This document shows positions 35,901 through 45,430 of a stretch of 64,000 nt of DNA, piece after piece. Below the pieces are notes generated by a model. That model saw nothing but the letters and a program-made list of their open reading frames with translations, was not told the origin of the DNA and ran no database searches. This DNA is from Blepharisma stoltei (taxonomy: Eukaryota; Ciliophora; Heterotrichea; Heterotrichida; Blepharismidae). Both the position numbers and the translations under genes were made by a program. Every line of letters begins with the position of its first letter. The stretch's first letter is position 1. The stretch lies in assembly GCA_914767885.1 (NCBI GenBank), contig CAJZBQ010000057.1, forward strand, positions 806,001 to 870,000, in the 5' to 3' direction.

Positions 35901-37266
35901 GCACACTGTCACTACTTTGGTTTACCGAATAATGACTGTTAACAAAGATTTATTTTTTTTAAATATAATCACAATCTATCTAAATGTAAGAACAATACAG
36001 ATACCAAAATTTAAGCACTAAAATCCTACTGCAAGAATTGCATTTAAGCTTTATGCATATTTAAGCCATGAAGGAGCGATCCTTATAAAAGAGATAAGAT
36101 GATTATATTTAGTTAAGAAGTCTTAAAGTCCAAGTATGGGCCTTGCCTATTGACAAGCCAAGGCTATCAAAAGTAAATGTTTACCGTCTATCTAAAAATG
36201 TATATTTTCTATTTGACTGTGTTGAATTTGCCCTCTGATGGTTTGGCTTTATATTAATTTTCTCAAAATTATATTTTTGGTTATTCACAACATACTTTGC
36301 CTTTAATGCGTTATAATTTTTTATCAAAAGATCCATCACATGATGGGTTTCTGTTTTGTTGCTTTTTGCTTTTTCAATTCCTAATCTGTAAGCTTCTTCT
36401 GCTTTCGCAAAAAATCCTAATAACTCGTATTCGATTCCAGCATTATAATAGGCGATAGCCAAAGTGTTTACAATATTTTCAGTTTTTTCATATCTTTCAG
36501 CTTCGCTAAGTAAGCTAATAGCTTTTGTAAGACCTTTTATATAGATTAAAATGGCGAATGCGAACACGCGATCTCTTGACATTTTTTCAAACCTACAGGC
36601 AATGCCCAGAAGGAACCATGTCTAGAAACAGATTCGGTATCCTTAATGTGTTTTTTCTCGTGCCACATGTATGATACCTGGAGCATAGGACTTTTCTTCC
36701 TGAAATGGAGTTGGAAAGAGCACAGTCGAGATAAGGACACATCCCCGCTCTAATTAGGGACTCTGAAGACAGTAAGTGCTCATCGTGGAACTAGGAGTTA
36801 CACCCATAGATCCAAGCCCTTAGCTAAAAGACGCTCCAAAGCAGGCCAGGTCTGGTGTAGTCTAGTGTGAGGCAATTGGTATCAGCCGATAACTTTTCAC
36901 AGAACCAATGAGCTTGCAGCGTTAAACATCCTCGAAACAAGGCATCATAATTTAATTAATTGTAACACTTTTTACAGCTGAGTCATGGTTTCCCAGCTGC
37001 GATTTAATAGCACAAATATTTAGATGTGTCCCTGCAAGATTAGTTGATTCGACAGGCGAATTTATGCTTAAATCTAATGCTTTCTGTAAAAATTGAAGAG
37101 CGATATTTAATTTTCCAACTTTTTTATAATAGCAGCCTAAGTTGTTGTAAGTAATTGAGAGTAATTTTGTCTTTGAGGTTGAAGATTGAGGTAAACTTAA
37201 TATATCTTGAGCTCTTCGCAATAAATGAAAAGAGCTTGAAAAATTTTCTTGTCTTAAATAGTCCAT
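32931..37266 (-). CDS. TPR and IQ-motif protein
   Basis: 527 residues after removing 435, 2248 and 69 bp (1584 bp coding). The N-terminal half has tetratricopeptide repeats (LLSITYNNLGCYYKKVGKLNIALQF; NLAGTHLNICAIKSQLGNHDSAVK; NTLAIAYYNAGIEYELLGFFAKAEEAY). A disordered linker with Arg/Lys and Pro follows, then at least three IQ motifs (AVTIQKYWRGYKARKYY; LIQSHVRRFLAQRKYQ; AIKIQSLIRQYQTR; AIFIQSVWRGYCVRK) that would bind calmodulin-like proteins. Probably a cytoskeletal or ciliary scaffold (inferred). In the raw DNA the two halves lie 2.2 kb apart around a giant hairpin. Confidence 0.8.
33284..33356 (-). other. Short IES, 69 bp
   Basis: GTAT (plus strand) at 33284-33287 and 33353-33356. Removal gives KALLYYLIQKPQEKIF between IQ motifs. 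Other TA pairs within a few bases are possible. Confidence 0.6.
33955..36204. repeat. Giant 2.25 kb hairpin IES with tandem repeats
   Basis: Two arms of ~1.1 kb are near-perfect inverted copies centred close to 35080. Ends read TATACAGTTTTAGATAG and, on the other strand, TATACATTTTTAGATAG. Each arm contains several ~125 bp tandem units (ATGCTCGATATAGACG; GTTCGATATATCGGC; AACGGCTAAATATGCC). Units also carry small palindromes. The outer ~330 bp of each arm is unique. No ORF. Removal joins QSNRKY to NLNGSLP in the host gene. Confidence 0.9.
36525..36965 (+). mobile_element. SINE-like retroposon antisense to the TPR gene
   Basis: Imperfect duplication TTGTAAGAC / TTGTAACAC at 36525 and 36960. 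The 5' end reads AGATTAAAATGGCG and the tail AATTTAATTAA. Removing 435 bp joins SAVKSVT to KAISLLSEAE within a TPR. Confidence 0.75.
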
Positions 37267-37456
37267 AGCTATTCTATGCTTGATTAAGCTTGCATTTTGA
37301 TTTATTTAGATTATCAAGGTAAAAATATTATATTTAATAGACTAAATAGGCATAGCTTATTACACCCTAGAACTAACTCTTGTAATTGCACTGATAATGA
37401 AGTCTCTTGGAATTTTAATGACATTAGAAAAAAATATTGAGAAAAAATTATATGGG

Positions 37457-38470
37457 TTATAAAAAGAATTTTTTACGATTCACCTGCATATTTGGCTGAT
37501 ATAAAAATTCGTACTCTCCTGATTCTGTGTTGAAAATCCCTGATTGTAGACTTCTAAGCTTTAAAGTCAATCTTGGCCCGACTTCTTGTAATATTACTTT
37601 TTTGCCATCCTCTTTGAATAAATATCGATGGTGTCTGAAGAATATAAGGCGCTATCCTTTGGATTATCCAGTGAGCATTTTAAAAGAATTATCTACTGGA
37701 CAATTTAGGGAAAAATTCATAAAATCTCTTTGATTTTTCATGGTAACCACATTTCTGCCTCTGAATTCTGGTTTTTGTGGGAAAAGTGACGCCAGCATCC
37801 TCCCAATTCTTTGACCAAGCCTTGTATCAAAATTTTTCATAATTAATTCTGGATAATATCCTGTCGGTGTTCCATGATTAGGAATTTCCCTTCTTTTCCA
37901 CGTATTCGACACCCTAAAATGAGCAGTCGGGCCTTCAGGCAAATGGATAATCCACAGCCCTTCAGGCTCTTTATTCTTTTCATTAAAAACCAAGACATCC
38001 GTATATTCCCTATTCGACGCATATTCACAGATTTCTTTCATATCATAGGTTCTTCTATCATAATACTCAGCATTAGGCATAATCCCTTGCACCTCTTTAG
38101 CGAATTTTATTAGTTGTTCTGATGGTCTCCTTTTAGTCGTGACAATAATTTTTGGGAGGACTCCTTCTTTATAATAGCTGGCAAACTCATCTATATTTTC
38201 GTCATTTTTTACTTCTTCATTGTCAGAGGTCACAAAAGAGTCTTCAGGAACTCTCATTGATTCAATAGTTTTCGGAGCTAAAGGCTATATAAAAATTACA
38301 GCTTCACCTGTTTTTTCTCTTTGTTTTTTGCGTTTTTCTCTGCCTTCTTTTTGCTGCTTCTTTAATTCATATTTGAGACGCAGCATTAATTGAACTTTTC
38401 GAGTTTTGTTTTTTATTGTGGGCAGAATTGATTTGATGAAGTTTGTGTTGGGAGCTTGATTTTTTACCAT
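37457..38470 (-). CDS. RPF1, Brix-domain ribosome production factor
   Basis: 307 residues (924 bp after a 15-nt intron and a 75 bp IES). Basic N-terminus (KNKTRKVQLMLRLKYELKKQQKEGREKRKKQ), then APKTIESMRVPEDS, then the Brix domain: LPKIIVTTKRRPS, FAKEVQGIMPNAEYYDRR, LWIIHLPEGPTAHFRVSN, NHGTPTGYYPELIMKNFDTRLGQR, FPQKPEFRGRNVVTM, RDFIFFRHHRY, EVGPRLTLKLRSLQ, ending QVNRKKFFL. RPF1 acts in nucleolar maturation of 27S pre-rRNA (60S subunit). Intron and IES junctions both reproduce family-conserved residues, which supports them strongly. Confidence 0.92.
37644..37722 (-). other. Short IES, 75 bp, in RPF1
   Basis: ATAA (plus strand) at 37644-37647 and 37719-37722. Removal gives NQRDFIFFRHHRY, the conserved Brix sequence. 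Without it the frame ends after DNSFKMLTG. Confidence 0.9.
38285..38299 (-). other. 15-nt intron in RPF1
   Basis: Minus-strand GTAATTTTTATATAG with in-frame TAG. Removal gives KTGEAPLAPKTIESMRV. Confidence 0.92.
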
Positions 38471-38599
38471 ATTATTTATACTTTTTAATATAAAATACGA
38501 TAAAATGCATAATAATATTAGTAATATTTATTATAATTAAATATATTGATATTCGTGCTTGAATTAGATATAAATAGAAATAAATTGACATATAAAAAG

Positions 38600-39591
38600 T
38601 TACTTAAAATTAAACTCCTCAATTTTAGCTTTCTTCATAAATGATTTAGAATTAAAAATGGCACCTAAGGGAGGTGGATCCCATTGGCGGTAGTTTTCTG
38701 GAATTTTTTTTGTTGATGCTAAACCTTTTTCTCGATTCTAAGACGACAGACCGAGGTTAAGCATAATTCCGTACTTCTTGGGAGGTACTCTTTAATCTGC
38801 AATAGGGCTAAGGCAGGCCAAGAAGGAAATTTTGGGTGATTCAGAAATACTTCAAGCCCTGCTGACGGTAGGCAATCTTTACTCGATAGCTAAGGAGGAA
38901 AAAGGGCGATATTCAGAGTTGTGTCTAGCGCCACATGAGGTAAACCCACTGACCCTTATAATTAATCTTAATTATAAATGATTTTAGCTCAGCTTTGACT
39001 TTATAATATTTATCACAGTATTTCTTAGCCTGCTTTGTTAGGGCATCAATAATAACTTTGTCTAGGCTCATCGTGGGGATGGATTCAGTCTGGTCAGTTT
39101 GTACAGACATATGAGCAACTTCTTTTTCTTGCCTAGTTTGAGGTGTTGGCTGGTTCGGCCTGACTTTAATAACAAGTCAATCCCATATGACATCTTTTGT
39201 AAAGGGGAAATATTCTAGTTTATCCACAACTCTTTCTTCCTCTAACGTCTTCCTTTCTCCACTTTGAAGCTTTCCTTTAAATGTTCATGTACAATTTATT
39301 TTACATTTAAATAATTTGCAAAATAGTGCCAGAGATGTCTTTATATTTTTTAAATTAAAATAGGGCCAGATTTAAGGTAAATGTAAAGAAATATAATAAA
39401 ATGAAGGGTACAAAGAGAATGTTCACAATTTTTGAAATTGGATTTGAGCACCCACCACATTGGCAAACATTTTTTACTCTTGCGATATCGAAGGTACCTT
39501 GACTACCGACATATAAAGGGACTTGACGGAGGTAGTATGTGCAGTCTGGCTGCGTGCATTTTCCGATGAAATAGACTCCAGGTATTGGCAT
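38600..39591 (-). CDS. Cys-rich protein with coiled C-terminus
   Basis: Starts MPIPGVYFIGKCTQPDCTYY. The N-terminal third has paired Cys (KNVCQCGGC) and, after an AT-rich break, KCKINCTWTFKGKLQSGER, suggesting a small zinc-binding fold. This is followed by EYFPFTKDVIWDWLVIKVRPNQ and a helical tail (KKYCDKYYKVKAELKSFMKKAKIEEFNFK). A SINE-like insert lies near the 3' end. A second break around 39310-39420 is needed because the frame changes. A direct repeat CTGGCMCTATTTT spaced 37 bp is one solution, and a larger TA-bounded IES is another. Family not recognised. Confidence 0.5.
38637..38984 (+). mobile_element. SINE-like retroposon, 11 bp duplication
   Basis: ATAAATGATTT at 38637-38647 and 38974-38984. 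The 5' end reads GAATTAAAAATGGCACC and the tail ATAATTAATCTTAATT. Removing 337 bp joins ELKSF to MKKAKIEEF. Confidence 0.8.
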
Positions 39592-40944
39592 TTTTTTATT
39601 AGAGGAAATTCATTGCTGTTAATTGGAGAATTTTGATATACTATAATGGCTGAGGTTTTTAAAAGTTAGTAAACAAATTCCTGCATAATAAAGTATTTAA
39701 TTGTTAAAAATACTGATATATTTTGTTTAGAACAGTATATATATTGAAATATAATTAATATCAGAAATATGTCAAATTTCAGCGTCATGCGAGAATTCAG
39801 ATTAAATTATATAGAAATAATCATTTTTTAATCAGAATTTTATAATACTTGCAATAATAAGTTATTAAATAGAATGCATAAAATTAATCAGAGTAACACT
39901 ATAAAATATTGTCCATTGGTGAATTAGTTATATCAGTAAAAGAGAAGGATTTAGGATTAATGCTTTTTTGCTCATTCTCCTCAGTTAACGAGTTTAAAAC
40001 ATTTTACTCATACAAAAATCTAAATAAAACATTTTTTTAAAAAAAATTCGTAAAAATTTAGAGACTTAATTTATATTTATAAAAAATGTTTATATCAATA
40101 AATCTTTTTTAAAAAAGAAATGGATGTTTTTCAATAATTTTGCTAGCTCATGGAGAATCTGGCTTGCAAAATATAAGCCAAAAGGCTTTCTTAATTAATA
40201 TATAATCTCTTTGGGTTATCAATTACTTTGAGCAAATCTAGAGTGGCCAGTATCAATATACCATTTTATTTATGTAATAAAAGAGAACGAAGAGTGATTA
40301 TTAATAAAACGTTTTTCCTTTTAAACTTGTTAAACTTACATGCAAAACTTTTTTATTAATATCATGCAATAATTAAGATTTATCTTTAATAAGTTCACTC
40401 GTTCCTAATTTTAGCAGCTTAAAAAACTCAAGGAATGCCAATTATTGCATTTTTTTTGAGTCATGATAAAAATAGAGTGGAGAAAATAATTAGAAATATT
40501 TAAACTATAATTATGTCTTTATCCACGTGTGCCATTGCGAGATTAAACTTTAGCTATTAAAGTAAGAAGTTTTGTTTGCAAGCAAGATTTGGTTTAATCA
40601 ATTAATTATCTTAAATATTTTTTATTCAGCTGTATAGTTCTTATTAGCCTTGAGTAGTGCTTTTTTAATCTAAAACTCATTGTATCAAAACATGTTTCAG
40701 TAATTTATCGATTTTTTTAAAATTTAAATCATTTATATACCTTTTAAATTATTTTCCCATCAACTTATATGAAGCTGATAAATCCATAATGAAATTCCTT
40801 CAATTCATACGCATTTCATATACTTTTATTCTCAAAACAGCTTTTTAGCAAATAATTTTCAAAGAAAATTATTATCTTTAAATTTCAATCAAGTTTGATT
40901 AGAAAATTTCCAAAAAAATAAGTCTTTCAATGCTTTAAGGGAAA
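39592..40944. other. Intergenic, 1.35 kb, AT-rich
   Basis: Divergent spacer. Remnants of family-1 ends occur (TTTTTGCTCATTCTCCTCAG near 39967; TTTTGCTAGCTCATGGAG near 40139), suggesting one decayed MITE. I see no coding stretch. Confidence 0.45.
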
Positions 40945-43415
40945 ATGGAGGTTGTAAAGGATAACTTTGAAGAAGCTCTTCAGCTTTTTCAAGAAAACCT
41001 TTTTCAAAGCGAAATAGTAGCACTTGATCTTGAATTCACCGGCATTCATGGGAAACCAGAACAATACAACGATAACATGCCAGAAAGATACTCAAAAGTC
41101 CGAAGAGTCGCAATGAATTATGAGATCATTCAAGTAGGATTGTGCCTTTTCATTCGCAAAGGTGATATATGGGAAACAAGACCGTTTAACTTCTATGTGT
41201 TTCCAGAAGATTCAGGTGCAAATCCTAGAGTTACTTTAGAAGTCTCAGCAATTTCATTTCTCAAGGAGCATAACATGGACTTCAACAAATGAATATATGC
41301 TGGATTTGATTGAATTGGCATTAGATAGTGCTTTAATCTAATAAAAAATTATTAATTGGCTAGTTTTATAAATAATAGAATATAATGCGTTTAAAGAATT
41401 TCTTAACGGGCTTGATTTAACCAAACATAAACGAGCATCTGGTGAATTCTCATTTATCCATCAATATGAGGCACTTATTTAATAAAATCTAGGCTATTAA
41501 TATACTAAATAGAATTAATGAATTAAGAAATTAAATTATCATAAATTCTAAGAGTGTAAAAGGCATAAAAATGCTCGTTATAAAAATTTTGATGTACTTT
41601 AAATTTTAATTAATGAAAATTCTTAGAAAGCGGCAACATTTTTAGCATGCAAGATTTTTGCGATTTTTGATTTGTGTTCTCTTTTAAAAATCAAAACTCG
41701 ATTTTTTAAAAATTTATGTATAATTTTATTATTAATAGATCTTATTTTACTCATTTTGGATTTGAGCACATCTCAATATTGATTGACCATTTTAAAAAAA
41801 TTCACAATTTTTAATTTTAAATCTGACCTTAAAAAATTAAAACTTATAAAACTTTAACTCAATAATACGATTTTTTTTAAGTTTATTATTAATAGATCTT
41901 TATTTTTCGTATTTTGGATTTGAACATATCTCAAACATGATATGCTTATAATAATTTAAAAGGAAATTTTATCAGAAATCTCCACTTATAAATTTTAAGC
42001 TAAATTAATAATCATATGAGAATAAATTTAGTTTAAGCAAGCCTGCAAGAAATAATTTCTCAATCTAAGATTTTTATTTTAGATATTGAAAAGATATAAA
42101 GCCATTCAATAATATTTTCTATCCAAAATACTTAAATTATAGGTTAAAATAGTTTTTAAATATTTTTAACAATAAAAAAATCATGTCTTGATATTATGTG
42201 GACAGCTTATTGGCAAAAATATGAGGATAAGAAATTATTCCAGCAAATTATACCAAGGAATCCCATACATGACTATGCTACAAGAAAGCGACCTTCATAC
42301 AAAGCTAATTTCTGTACAAGAAGAACCTACGGAGCAATTAGTCCTTTCGAAACCTAATGATATTGCCAGAATGAAAGAAATTGAAGAAAATATCAACCAA
42401 TTTATATCAGGATGCGACCCTTATATTGATATTAATGGACTAAATGCTTATTTAAGGAGATATTTATATACAGAACTGAGAAAAAGCTACCCTAATATTT
42501 TCCCTGAAAGTGTGAAAACTGAAGGAAGCAGAGAAGTTACTATGAGGTTGCACAAGGTTGATCCAGAAGCTGCACAAAGAATGAAAGAAGAAAAAGAAAG
42601 CAGAAAGAAATTTGAGTTTAATGGAAGAATTGGCTTTAGAAGAGTTTTTACGTTGCTAGAACAAGCTAAAAAACCATTAATTGTCCATAGTGGTCTATAT
42701 GATTTGGCGTTTTTTATAGATGGGTTTTATGGCGATCTTCCAGAAAAATACTCAGAATTTAAATCATTGATTCATATGCTTCAATAGACTGAATTAAATG
42801 ATTTTGTAAGAAAAATAATTATTACATTTTTCATTTAAATTTATATTGGTATTAATTATTATTTTATATATTTTATTCCCAATAGTTTACGATACTCGTT
42901 ATATCTTAGAAAGACATCCTGGGCTCTGGGAAGAATTTGATCAATCATCATCACTTAAAGGACTAAGCCAGTTTTATTCATTTTTATGCAAAAACGAATT
43001 CAGAAAAATTTCTCTTGCAGAAGGGTTTGAAAAATATCGTGATGAAAGGTATGCTCATGAAGCTGGATTTGATGCACTAATGTGTGGGACTTGCTTCCTA
43101 TGGCTAATAGAAAAAATTGGCAACTTAGAAGGGTATAGAAATTTGCTGCCAGCCTTTAAAAGCTTTTTTGCAATAAATTTGGAAGGAGATGATCTTATTT
43201 TCCCTGAAAATTATTATTATTTTAAAGGTGCTGACATCAAAAAAACCTTTGGGGCTTTAGAAGGATTTTCTTGGAGATACATCAAAGACGATGAATGTTT
43301 CGTTCAAAGTGTGTCAGAAGAAAAATTGACAGAATTCAGAAGACGAGCTGAAGGAAACAACTGGACACTTATTTCAATCCATAACTATTTTAATTCTAAA
43401 GTCGCTGAGATCTAA
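40945..43415 (+). CDS. PARN-type poly(A)-specific 3' exoribonuclease
   Basis: 473 residues after removing 955 and 94 bp (1422 bp coding). DEDD exonuclease motifs: Exo I VALDLEFTGI (D, E); RRVAMNYEIIQVGL; NKWIYQGIPYMTM across the first junction; Exo II region KPLIVHSGLYDLAFF (His and Asp); ILFPIVYDTRYI across the second; Exo III YAHEAGFDALMCG (H, D). R3H-like acidic middle part (PYIDINGLNAYLRRYLY). PARN removes poly(A) tails and trims small RNAs; it works as a dimer in nucleus and cytoplasm. The tail coding is short compared with animal PARN, so the C-terminal RRM may be reduced. Confidence 0.88.
41294..42252 (+). other. Long AT-rich IES, 955 bp
   Basis: TATA at 41294-41297 and 42249-42252. 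No inverted ends or recognisable repeat family seen. A 49-base-scale duplication is suggested around 41700 and 41880 (TTATTATTAATAGATCTT occurs twice). Excision gives NKWIYQGIPYM, conserved in PARN. Confidence 0.8.
42775..42870 (+). other. Short IES, 94 bp, in PARN
   Basis: ATAT context at 42774 and 42867. Joining TA 42775 and 42869 gives SLIHILFPIVYDTRYI. AT-rich interior. Confidence 0.75.
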
Positions 43416-43536
43416 TTTTGTTTTTAATATTATGCATGGGTTTCTCGACATTTGTGATCTACCAACGGCTTGGTATGGAAATGAATATCATCTCTTTTAT
43501 ATATGTAAAATTTTGGTGTAGGTCAAATGACATTGC

Positions 43537-43660
43537 CTTTTTGATAGTGCCCATTTCACCGAAAAATTTGGCCGAAAATTGATCGAAAATTTCTATAGTG
43601 AGACATTTGACCGAAAAAAAAACCGTTAATTTTTAGGCCAAATGCCGCACTATCAAAAAT
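43537..43660 (+). mobile_element. Family-4 short MITE, intergenic
   Basis: Ends CTTTTTGATAGTG and CACTATCAAAAA, followed inward by CCATTTCACCGAAAAATTTG and GGCCAAATGC. About 110-120 bp. Lies just before the ALG12 stop. A related copy is at 45825. Confidence 0.7.
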
Positions 43661-43676
43661 TTTGGACCAAATGGAT

Positions 43677-45362
43677 TTATACTGTCAAAAATCCACGGTC
43701 ATTTGGCATGGAGCCGTAAATTTTATCTGCAAGCTCGATTTTGCGATTTCTCCAGTCAATTTTTTCAAAACCTTTAATTGCTCGTAATATTGTGAATCCT
43801 TTTACGTTAGGCTTATCTGTGATTAAATGGGTGAATTCTTGAAGATCGTCATCAGTCAGATTTTCTTTTTTGGAGTATCTCCAGTTGTTTACATATTCGT
43901 TGAACCTTGTGATTCCTGTCTGTGCTGGGTATACGTCAATGTGTATGTATGGATTTGGCATGCTTTGGTCCATTTCTTTCATTTTTGTGTATGCTTTTGT
44001 GAAGTCTTGGATTGCTATTGCGCCTGGGTAGTTGTAGTGAGATACGTAAAGTGCAAGGGCTGTACCAAGACAAGTAGCGATTAATGCAAGGGATGCTAAA
44101 ATTAGCAGTGAGGCATTAACAAAATCAGACTTATAGATGCATTTTGTTCTGAATAAATTTTACATTTTTATGAACCCAATAGCTGTAATTATGTTTATTC
44201 CTGGAGCGATTGGGAATAAAAACCTAAGCTCTTTGTGAGGCAAAAATGAATAAAGGACGACAAATGACAGAACAGGAAATAAAATATGAGTCATCCTTGG
44301 GTCAATAATTTTCGCTTTAGGCTGCTGGTATAGAAATTTCCCATATATGGAGCAGTTTGCCCTTGATTTGCCCACTGTGAAAATTTTTTGGTTCGACCAG
44401 TACCATATGGTTTGGTCAAACCAAAAAGTTTTTTCAGTGGGCAAATCAAGGGCAAACAGTGCCATCTATGGGAAAATTCTATATATGATTCCAGCTGCAA
44501 AAAGCATGATTTCTCCCATCAGCATTTTAGGTATTGCTGACGTAAAATACCAATACCACGGTGAAACTCCTCATTCATGACTCTTATTCTCATAAGTGTT
44601 AAAAAATAGCACCTCAAACTCAGGCCACGTAAAAGTTCTCCAAAAAAATGAATCGACTGATATAGTAATTATCAATGACACCACAGCCATAATCACTGAA
44701 TAAAACACTGTCTGCTTTAACGCAGCTTTATTTGCATACAAAATCATCCAAATCCCAATCTAAATATCCAATACAGGCAACGCTAATAAAATCAAGTCGC
44801 ATCTAAAGCAAATTCCTCCAAATGCTAGCAAGCAGCCTACTTCTTTATATCTTTCTTGAATCCAAAACGCAAAAATAAGGACACAAATAGTAAGAGCATA
44901 AGTATTAGGTAGAGTTCTAGACATGTAAAATGGTAAATGGAATTGACAACACGTAATGATATAAAGTGCAATCCCAGCGTCTTCTCCAAATACTTTAGAT
45001 ACAGATGTACGCAAATAACGATAAGCTAGAAAATTTATCGTCGCTAAGTTTAGTCTTGCTAAATAATAGTTACTTATAATAAGTCCACACAACTTTGCAA
45101 AGCCTAATGATACAAGAGAATAAAACAAAGGGAAAGTCAGATAAGCCAGCCCTAAAGCAGCCATAAAAGTGCGCTTAACAACTCCTGGGAATTCATGGTG
45201 ATCGTAATTCTGAGTAAAAATTACTTCAACATCATAGTTGTATACCATCATATCATGGACTCCTTGCATGTTGAAAGATTCTTCTACCTTTGTGTAAGGA
45301 CATAAAATGATGTGGGTTAGTAAAACAGCTGCAAAGGAAATATCCCACCTGTCAATGCCCAT
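43677..45362 (-). CDS. ALG12, dolichyl-P-Man alpha-1,6-mannosyltransferase
   Basis: 500 residues (1503 bp after two 15-nt introns and a 153 bp hairpin IES). GT22-family features: CPYTKVEESFNMQGVHD with the conserved E-E, DHHEFPGVVKRTF, multiple membrane helices, MSRTLPNTYAL, FRCDLILLALP, HEWGVSPWYWYFTSAIPKML, LPHKELRFLFPIAPGIN, and the C-terminal YIHIDVYPAQTGITRF. ALG12 adds the eighth mannose (alpha-1,6) to the lipid-linked oligosaccharide in the ER lumen. Each junction falls in conserved sequence, including GIIYQQPKAKI across the hairpin. Confidence 0.92.
44149..44163 (-). other. 15-nt intron in ALG12
   Basis: Minus-strand GTAAAATTTATTCAG. Removal joins GFIKI to TKCIYKS, splitting an Ile codon. 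Confidence 0.88.
44329..44485. repeat. Hairpin IES with TATA ends in ALG12
   Basis: Inverted arms of ~70 bp (CAGTTTGCCCTTGATTTGCC with complement; TGGTTCGACCAGTACC inner). Ends TATAGAAATTTCCC and, on the other strand, TATAGAATTTTCCC. 153 bp removed. Confidence 0.9.
44760..44774 (-). other. 15-nt intron in ALG12
   Basis: Minus-strand GTATTGGATATTTAG, with in-frame TAG. Removal joins LLALP to IGIWMILY. Confidence 0.9.
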
Positions 45363-45430
45363 GTTTATTATATAAAATATAATTTTTCATCATAGATATC
45401 ATTATGAAAGCACTATAAATTCATATTTAA

